Positions 57,426 to 64,000 of a stretch of 64,000 nt of DNA are shown here, in pieces (the first letter of the stretch is position 1; each line of letters opens with the position of its first letter). The position numbers and the translations under genes were made by a program. The notes beneath the pieces were generated by a model. That model searched no databases, was not told the origin of the DNA, and saw nothing but the letters and a program-made list of their open reading frames with translations. This DNA is from Misgurnus anguillicaudatus (lineage: Eukaryota > Chordata > Actinopteri > Cypriniformes > Cobitidae), in assembly GCF_027580225.2 (NCBI RefSeq), contig NC_073355.2, positions 18,700,001 through 18,764,000 of the forward strand. Reading direction: 5' to 3'.

Positions 57426-57476
57426 TAGTGACTAGTAATCCTGTCTTAAACTAATCCCTGTTCGGGAAACCACCCC

Positions 57477-58373
57477 AAAGTGTGTTAATATCAAAGAATG
57501 TCATCATTAATTGTTTAATCAGATTTACCGTTTGATATTTTTTTAATTACCTTTTCTCCTAAAACTATAAATTTATTTAATTAGTGCAGGAGTAATTATT
57601 TTATTTTATATAATTTATGTAGACCACTTAAATGAGTTCTTAAAAAGTAAGTATTAAAATGAATCAATATCAATTTAACTGTGATATAAATTTGTTGCCA
57701 GCTATTTACAACTCATACAATTGACTAATGATCAAATTTACTATGCCTACACTATTTATTAACCAGCCCATGGTATTAACATGTCAGCTAGAATGTGTCA
57801 TTTGACCTTTTGTTTGGGTTCCTGGGGTGGTCTTAAAATTTGAATTTGAGTTTGACTCTTTCTCTCTTTTTTAAAGGTGGATATACAATTCAAAGGGGGA
57901 ATTCACTTTCAGAAATTCCAAAATTTCACAAATGCTGCAGTGATTTTGATTACCATCAAAGTGGTTCCCCTTAAAGCCATGTGTGCCATGGACAGTAAGC
58001 AGCAGTGTGCTATTCTTTTTCAATACCTCAAAGCTCTGCTTTATAAATCTAAAATTCAACTGAACTTCAAGAATGAAGTGGAGTTTATTTGTAGTTTTCT
58101 TTATCTGAAGTAGGCCCAAACATGTTTGTCAATTGGATTGTTTCTATTGTTGTCATATATGCAATGTTTTTATATTAATTAATTGATGTATTATTCATGG
58201 CCTATAATGCAGGCATTATCCTGGCAGGAAGCTGAGGAGGTGTTCCTCCGTGACCCTTCTTATCACTCTAGGTATGCTTGTAATTTGCATTTGCAAAAAA
58301 ATGGTATTTGTTATTACACAATATTTTTGACAATGGCATTCATCTTTTATTGTAGTGAAGTCAAGGAATTGTT
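57477..58373 (+). other. Non-coding stretch with exon-like pieces
   Basis: 57877-58113 is an open frame after a polypyrimidine-AAAG acceptor. 58211-58271 is bounded by ATGCAG and GTATGC. Neither encodes a recognised domain. Confidence 0.2.
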
Positions 58374-59029
58374 CAATAAAGTACAGCATTGTTTATTATT
58401 GTTTATTATTGGTGTTTTGTCTATTCTTATTTAAGTTTTGCTTCACATTCAAAATATCAAAAAACAGGTTTTGTAATGTTAGCGTGATATAATGTTAATA
58501 AGACCATTATATAATATCACATAATATTTTTCTGAATATAGTTTAATAGTTCTTTCAATTACACCCACGCTCAAAAAATACTGCAGACAACTGGGTAATT
58601 TGTTAGTCGGAGAAAACAGAGAGTTTTTTGGCACATGCATTAGGCAGGGAACTCAAATATTTATTTGGATAACTTTAAATAAAACGAGACCGTAATATTG
58701 CATCCTATTGTTTTCAACGCCATTTGGATAAGGGTGTTATGCGATCTTCCAAACAGCAGGGGGCGCTGTCTCGAAAAACGAGGGGTCTAAGAATGCGGGT
58801 CTCTGGGCGGGGGTCTGTAGCTGCAGGCTCCGAGTCTGCAGCTTCATACTACTCCTAGAAGCGGGCAGAAGGCTCTATATCTAACACCAGTGCTGTGATT
58901 GTCTGAAACGCTCAGGGCACAGGGAGTGCCTTCCAGGCAGCGATGCCTTAAAGACTTCATTGAGAGCTTAAAACAGTGTGTTTTTCTTTGAAAACATACA
59001 TTCCTAAGCATATTATCTTAATTTTTACT

Positions 59030-59155
59030 CCACTACATTTCATAATTTCAAATTTTTGGTTATATTTAATCTTTAAGTACATTAAAAATCTAGTTTTTTT
59101 ACTTTTACTTAAGTAAAAAGTACTTTCGTACTTTTACTCCAGAAAAGTAAAATTT
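59030..59155. mobile_element. Fragment of the AAAGTACT hAT family
   Basis: ACTTTTACTTAAGTAAAAAG and TTTTACTCCAGAAAAGTA resemble the subterminal repeats of the hAT at 15972-18693. Confidence 0.55.
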
Positions 59156-59446
59156 TAATATACAATATAAAAGGAATACACAGTATGATTCTATGCCTTA
59201 GAATGTACTTGTTCGGAGTTCGACTTTTTTTGAAAGCCTGCTGTGTGCAAGAAGTGTGCAACACTTTTATACAATGTCTTTTGCTTAACCCACTATTCTA
59301 CAGTGCAACAGTTACTGTGAAAGATACATATACAAGTGTAATCTTCATCATACCTAACATTATTAACATGTTTGGAGGCATAAATGGCATAGCATGTTTG
59401 GAAATAATGACAGCAGAGAAATATTTTCTACATTATACAATGATAG
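59156..59446. other. Unassigned
   Basis: A 102-codon open frame at 59185-59493 runs into the transposon at 59455 and has no recognisable domain. Confidence 0.3.
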
Positions 59447-60107
59447 CAATTTTAGGTAACACTTTATTTTACGACCCGCAAAGTACCGCGTAATTAAACC
59501 GAATTTACAGCGAACCTATTTGTAACAACAGGGTACCTCTACAGTACGTACTTGTAGGTATAAGGGAATAATATTTTAAGTTAAGGGGGTAAGAATATGG
59601 AGAATTATAAATTATTTATACTTTAAGTATTTTATAACTACAGGGTACCTATTGTAATATTACGTGGTATGTATGACTTAGTCAAGTCTATGGATAAATT
59701 ATGTTTTATTTTTTTATTTTATAGAATTTTCATATTGACTACTGAATGTTGTATACAGTCGATGTCTACGAGCCACATCGACAAATAAATATAACAGCAC
59801 ATCACTTTTATTTTAGTAGCCTATATTACTTGCTTTTAATAACAAAAGTCCAGCTGGTTTAATGTGGTTATCTTTTTTTTTAAGGCAAGTACAATTAAAA
59901 TAGCAAGTTATTCCCTATTTACCAGGAAACTCTCACATTTGCGGACATATCTGAAGTGCTTTGCAATTTATTTACTTTTTTCAAATGACACAATAATGAC
60001 CACAAAGCAGCACGCTATTTGTTTATTTTTTATAGGTGTTATTATCATTGGTAGAATAAAACTTTGCAACATGTGTAAACACAAGTATTTTAGCCAAATA
60101 TAATTTA

Positions 60108-60660
60108 TGCAATGGCAAACCAGAATGAAAGAACAGCAGATATCAGCTCCCGCTAAAGCAAAAGACGACTACATGCGTAGGCTACTGCCCAGGTGTAAAG
60201 CGCGCGGCCGTCTGCAGGAGGTTTGCTGGAACGCGATCCTGAGGTGAAATTTCTTTAAGAGGTTTAAAAACGTTCTACCTGTGGAGTACGGCTGCGAGTG
60301 ATGTAAGCAGGATCCGCATGCTGCATAAGGTAACTGGTTTTGTTAATACATGACTATCGCATTTCAAACAATGTTTTTTCAAGAAAGTTGCCAGCTAACG
60401 CAGCAGGTTAGCTAGCACATACGTTAGCCTAAAGTTATTAACAGGCTCAGAAAACTCTGTTTCTGTCAAGGCACAGTGAAGAAATATTTACTTAAGGCTT
60501 TCATTTATGTTTTTTATATGTAATGCAGAACAGCATTTGTGAGACGAAATCAACTCAACATCCGAGTGGACAAGAACACCAACAGAGGAAGTCAAGCCGC
60601 AAAAACAACGAAAAATTGTCATGACTTTTTATTTGAAATAAAAGTTATGTGATAATAAAC
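60108..60660 (+). ncRNA. Possible two-exon transcript inside the transposon
   Basis: A CpG-rich stretch (60185-60330) ends in a donor AAG/GTAACT at 60329/60330. An acceptor ATGCAG ends at 60528, and AATAAA occurs at 60637-60642 and again at 60654-60659. A 46-codon frame from 60108 to 60248 lies in the first part. No protein family was recognised. A promoter with a short polyadenylated RNA is the simplest reading, but no transcription evidence is available here. Confidence 0.35.
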
Positions 60661-60779
60661 ATTAAGTGTTGGCTTAATTATAGTGTTTTAAAGGTGTTTT
60701 GAAATAAGTTGTTTTAAAATAAAAATAACAATATTATGTATGTTTATGGTATTTACCCTATAACATTTATAACAAGAGG

Positions 60780-60920
60780 TGAACAAAGCACCACTTTAGT
60801 TTACAGCCCGCAAATATGAGAGTTACCTGGTACATACACAGTACAAGCGGGGAATAAGCCCCACTTTAATTTACAGCCCGCAAATATAAGAGTTACCTGG
60901 TAACTCCTGTATACATATAC
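60780..60920 (+). repeat. Two-copy tandem repeat
   Basis: CCACTTTARTTTACAGCCCG followed by CAAATATRAGAGTTACCTGG occurs twice, about 67 bp apart, near 60791 and 60862. Confidence 0.8.
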
Positions 60921-61059
60921 AGATCAAAGAGGTACAAGTTGCTATTATTTTTATTGTGTGTTATATTTGCCGACGTGGCTTGTAGACATCAACTGTAGGC
61001 TATACAAAACACTTCATCAGGTAAGTAGCCTATATGAAAAAAAAGACATATTTAACACG

Positions 61060-61437
61060 GTCTCACACCCATGGCGTCAATATTTGACGACACTTGACCA
61101 TGCGTCAATATGTTGACGCGGAGGGTATACCTTTCGCGTAATTTTTTGACGAACTGGGGACCTCAACACCACCAGGTACGCGAAATTAAACAGTTGTCGC
61201 CTGGCATTGGGGTTAGGGAAAAGGTTTGGGTAGGGATGTCATTATGTAAATCTAACCCTAAACCGACGCGAAAATGGTAGAAAATGGTAAGAAAATAGGA
61301 AAGAGAATGCAACGGACTTAATAGTATTGAAGTCCCCAGTTCGTCAAAAAATGACGCGAAAGGTATAGGCTACCCTCCGCGTCAACATATTGACGCATGG
61401 TCAAGTGTCGTCAAATATTGACGCCATGGGGTGAGAC
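61060..61437. mobile_element. Palindromic miniature element rich in TTGACG/CGTCAA
   Basis: GTCTCACACCCATGGCGTCA at the left and its near-complement at the right. Arms of about 100 bp with repeated GCGTCAATATKTTGACG words around a TTGGGGTTAGGG centre. Confidence 0.9.
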
Positions 61438-61692
61438 ACATAGACCATATTACCCATAGACCTAAGTCATACATACCACGTAATATTACAATAGGTACCC
61501 TGTATGAAATACTTAGAGAATAATTTTCCATATATTCTTACCCCCTTATTACCCCAAACTTAACATATTGTTCCTTTATACCTACAAGTACGTACTGTAG
61601 AGGTACTCTGTTGTTACAAATAGGTACGCTGTAAATTCGGTTTAATTACGCGGTACTTTGCGGGTCGTAAAATAAAGTGTTACCCAATTTTA

Positions 61693-62380
61693 TCATTTTA
61701 TGACTGCTATACTAAATAATTTCAGTCATAGTTACTGCTAACTGTTATGCAAGTTTGTGTCCTAGAGTTAAATATTAGTAAACTAAATATTAAATTCATT
61801 TGAAAATACAGAACAGTATAACACATACATGTGTTGATTTTCTCAGCAACAATGCAATTCTATAGACTTGACAGAGGTTTTCCTGAGACTTTTCCTCTAA
61901 TGTTTGAGACCTGACAGGGTAAGGATGTAGTTTGTCTATCCTCCCTTAAACTCATCATCTCTCCTTTCTTCTTCCCTTCGTCTGTTTTGCACAAAACATT
62001 TCTGATGTACATCTACAAAAGCCAATAATGATCGAGTAATTAAAAAGATTATCATTATTATTAGAAACGTACTTTAGTCTCGTCATGTTTTCATAAGCAA
62101 ACTCACTCGCGTGACGTCACCTTTTGAATGCGGTTGTGCGTGGATGAACGCAAAGACGCGCGTGGACATGGATATGTGCGTGCACGCGACAATGCGACGG
62201 CTTCGTCGCTTTTACAAGCGTAAATTGGGTAACTACATTGCACATAGACCCGTTTTTGCCGCGATTGTCTTTGCAAAGGATTGCACTAGTTAACTGCCCC
62301 AGTAAAAGGGGTCTAGCGAAGCCCCTGGTCTTAGGGCAACAAACACACTATCAGAAGTCGCTCGTTTTTTGTGCCCCACA
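61693..62380. other. Unassigned
   Basis: No gene. 62105-62220 is richer in CpG and GCGTG words, probably another repeat. Confidence 0.35.
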
Positions 62381-62384
62381 AAGA

Positions 62385-62720
62385 CGGGTCACTTATATTT
62401 CCACAGGTTGTGTTGAGCTCTTGGCACTAACCTCTGGGACCGTGTCGCATGTAGCACTGCTTGCTTCAGATGGTGGCGAGAGACTCTCCGGCGGCTCGGG
62501 CTCGCAAGCGGGACTGGTGGTCTCACAATCAGCCTCATTGCTAACATTAGCAACAGGTGCCTTCTCTAACGAGCAACTAGCAACCTTTTTAAAAAAGCTG
62601 TCGATAGAAGGCACACTTTGTAAAAGAGCTGCTCCTCTCGCTTCTTTCTCCTTTTTGTGGCAGGAATGCGTCGATCCATTATTTTTTCTGGTTTTGCGGT
62701 CTAATTGTAATTTGCCTTGC
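62385..62720 (-). pseudogene. Fragment of a hAT/ZMYM-like transposase-derived protein, N-terminus
   Basis: On the minus strand an ATG near 62680 begins MDRRIPATKRRKKREE, and after a frameshift the reading SVPSIDSFFKKV and a serine/proline-rich tail runs to 62393. A basic start followed by a short SIDSFFKK motif is common at the N-terminus of hAT-derived and zinc-finger MYM-like proteins of fish. Nothing downstream remains. This is recognition by feel, not by alignment. Confidence 0.4.
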
Positions 62721-62744
62721 TACCTACCTCACAAAACAGGCGAA

Positions 62745-62830
62745 ATCTGAACGACCTAATTTTTCACATGCTTGCAGAAAATGGCTTACTCAAATTCAGT
62801 TACTGGACAATAACTTTGTTAGAAAACCAT
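62745..62830 (-). mobile_element. TTAA-type miniature element fragment
   Basis: AATTTTTCACATGCTTGCAG and AAAATGGCTTACTCAAA match part of the 14468 element. Confidence 0.55.
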
Positions 62831-62835
62831 TCTCA

Positions 62836-63084
62836 CACTGTAAAAAATAATATGCTGAATTTACTAAAAAATATAGTGCATCATTTTTGCGTCCCTCTTT
62901 TTAAGCAAGTTTCACATGGAATTTTAAGCAATTTTAGCTACATTTTTTTAGTTTGCAATGCTTAAATATATTGGTTGGTATCACATGGAATTTTAAGCAA
63001 TTTTAGCTAAAAAAATTTAGTCTGTAGAGCTTAAATTTATTGGTTGGTCAGACACAATATTTTAAGGCATTTTACCACTGTATT
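62836..63084. mobile_element. CACTGTAAAAAAT element fragment
   Basis: CACTGTAAAAAATAATATGC, then two copies of ATGGAATTTTAAGCAATTTTA. Related to 5296-5439. Confidence 0.5.
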
Positions 63085-63530
63085 TTAAAGGGGACATATT
63101 ATGAAAATCTGACTTTTTCCATGTTTAAGTGCTATAATTGTGTCCCCAGTGCTTCTATCAACCTAGAAAATGTTAAAAAGATCAAACCAATAACTTAGTT
63201 TTGGTAAACCATTTTCTGCAAGCATGTGAAAAAATAGGTCATTGTAATTTGGCCCTTATTGTGATGTCAGAATAAGGTAATACCGCCCCCTTTATCTGCA
63301 CTATCCAACCACAGCACAACCATTTAGTATGGAGAGAAAGAGAGAGATAAAATATTTCACAGCACAATTGAGTTTCAATTGCAACAAACTACCATCATTG
63401 TGATCAGTGGTTGCACTTCATCCGCTCATTAGCATTTTAAATGACACACCCAAAACGGCACACTTTTGCTCAGACCTATTTTAGACTTAGTTTACATCTT
63501 AAAAAAAATCTCATAATATGTCCCCTTTAA
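63085..63530 (+). mobile_element. TTAA-flanked miniature element, full copy 5
   Basis: Complete termini, TTAA at 63085-63088 and 63527-63530. Confidence 0.93.
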
Positions 63531-63730
63531 GTTATTTCTACCATTAAAGTCTTGTACCATTACAACTTAAAATACCACAGTACTGATCACTTCATCTAAT
63601 TTATAATACATTAACTATAAGAAAAGACACAAGACAATAATAATAAAAGTTTTTTTATTTGTAGAACTTTTTTAAATACTATCTATTGTTTTAAACAGTT
63701 TTGATTAAGTTAAAAAAAATCATAGAAACA

Positions 63731-63920
63731 AGGCTGTAAAAAATAAAACACTGGATTTACTTAAAAATCTGATGCATTATTTTTGCATCCCTTTTTGAAG
63801 GAATTTTTACATTAAAATTTAAGGAATTGCATAAATTGCTTAACATTCCATGTGAAACTTCATTTAAAAAAATGGATGCAAACATTATGCACTATATTTT
63901 TAAGTTAATACAGCCTTTTT
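63731..63920. mobile_element. Palindromic miniature element (GCTGTAAAAAATAAAACAC)
   Basis: GGCTGTAAAAAATAAAACAC at the left and AATACAGCCTTTTTAGC at the right, with TGATGCATTATTTTTGCATC facing GATGCAAACATTATGCA. Family of 5296-5439. Confidence 0.65.
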
Positions 63921-64000
63921 AGCGCATGTTATGTTGCTATAAGGCATAAAAATTCATTTAAAAAAATAAACAAGACATTTCATAACAATAACATGAATCA

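Larger units (their letters stand above)
56745..57476. mobile_element. GGGCGGTTTCCC-type miniature element
   Basis: GGGGCGGTTTCCCGGACAGG at the left and CCTGTTCGGGAAACCACCCC at the right. It contains two smaller palindromic elements in tandem. Confidence 0.85.
56374..58860. mobile_element. Element or duplication bounded by 80-bp inverted repeats
   Basis: CTCGGAGCCTGCAGCTACAG at 56389 recurs as its complement at 58817-58836, and the match continues through CTCGTTTTTCGAGACAG at 56437 and 58773-58789. The left repeat can be read as a 30-codon frame from 56379 ending in a GTGAGT donor at 56470, and 57877 follows an acceptor-like AAAG; this spliced frame would be about 64 codons. No family recognised. 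Confidence 0.45.
59455..61684. mobile_element. 2.2-kb DNA transposon with GGTAACACTTTATTTTACG ends
   Basis: GGTAACACTTTATTTTACGA at the left and its complement at the right. The inverted repeats extend more than 100 bp with few mismatches. Perfect 8-bp duplications CAATTTTA at 59447-59454 and 61685-61692. An 8-bp duplication fits hAT, P or Merlin-type transposases; the family is not assigned. No transposase. It contains a spliced-transcript-like structure and a nested palindrome. Confidence 0.93.

Noticed and set aside
62238..62750. 170-codon plus-strand frame
   Set aside because: Overlaps a minus-strand sequence that looks like a transposase-derived N-terminus; the plus frame has no recognisable feature.
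1..64000. CRISPR array, operons, tRNA or rRNA genes
   Set aside because: The tandem arrays at 1742 and 4350 have no unique spacers; no intact tRNA fold or rRNA sequence was seen; the gene structure is eukaryotic.

Overview
The window looks like genomic DNA of a cyprinid (zebrafish-like) fish. It is AT-rich, has only one recognisable host protein gene, and is crowded with fish-type transposons: TTAA-flanked miniature elements, palindromic foldback elements, hAT elements with 8-bp target duplications, a DIRS-like remnant, Tx1/L1-like and jockey/L2-type LINEs, tRNA-derived SINE-like pieces, and CT/GA/ATTT microsatellites. No bacterial, viral, tRNA, rRNA or CRISPR feature was found.

The host gene is on the minus strand at 29566-51100. 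Nine exons with GT-AG introns in consistent phase join into a 435-codon open frame. It encodes a pentameric (Cys-loop) ligand-gated channel subunit resembling the 5-HT3 receptor family: signal peptide, extracellular domain with a C-x13-C loop, four membrane segments and a short cytoplasmic loop. Two aromatic positions usual in serotonin-binding subunits are not aromatic here, so the ligand is unknown. A TATA box lies upstream of the ATG. Intron 7 alone is 14.5 kb and is almost entirely nested transposons.

A decayed tandem copy of the same gene, also minus strand, lies at 13918-22260. Exons 3 to 6 are recognisable. Exons 4 and 5 carry frameshifts, exons 1-2 and 7-9 are missing, and the exon 6 donor is replaced by the end of a miniature element. 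Its introns and 5' flank still align with the intact gene, so the two loci show which transposons arrived after the duplication.

Layout: 1-1.7 kb unassigned; 1.7-2.9 kb array of exact 190-bp repeats; 3.0-3.6 kb Tx1-like LINE tail; 4.35-5.3 kb array of about 175-bp repeats split by a hAT miniature element; 5.3-8.4 kb miniature and hAT elements; 8.4-10.3 kb LINE reverse transcriptase (minus, broken); 10.5-13.5 kb long foldback with nested insertions; 13.9-22.3 kb receptor pseudogene with its own nested insertions; 22.6-29.5 kb CACTG-ended and hAT elements; 29.6-51.1 kb receptor gene; 51.6-55.1 kb foldback; 55.1-64 kb further palindromic and DNA elements, including a 2.2-kb transposon with an 8-bp target duplication that contains a spliced-transcript-like structure.

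The strongest candidate for something undescribed is the family of long palindromic elements (about 1.5 to 3 kb when uninterrupted). They share a core but differ at their outer ends, and at least six copies lie here. All calls come from reading the sequence; superfamily names for non-coding elements rest on terminal repeats and target duplications and are tentative.
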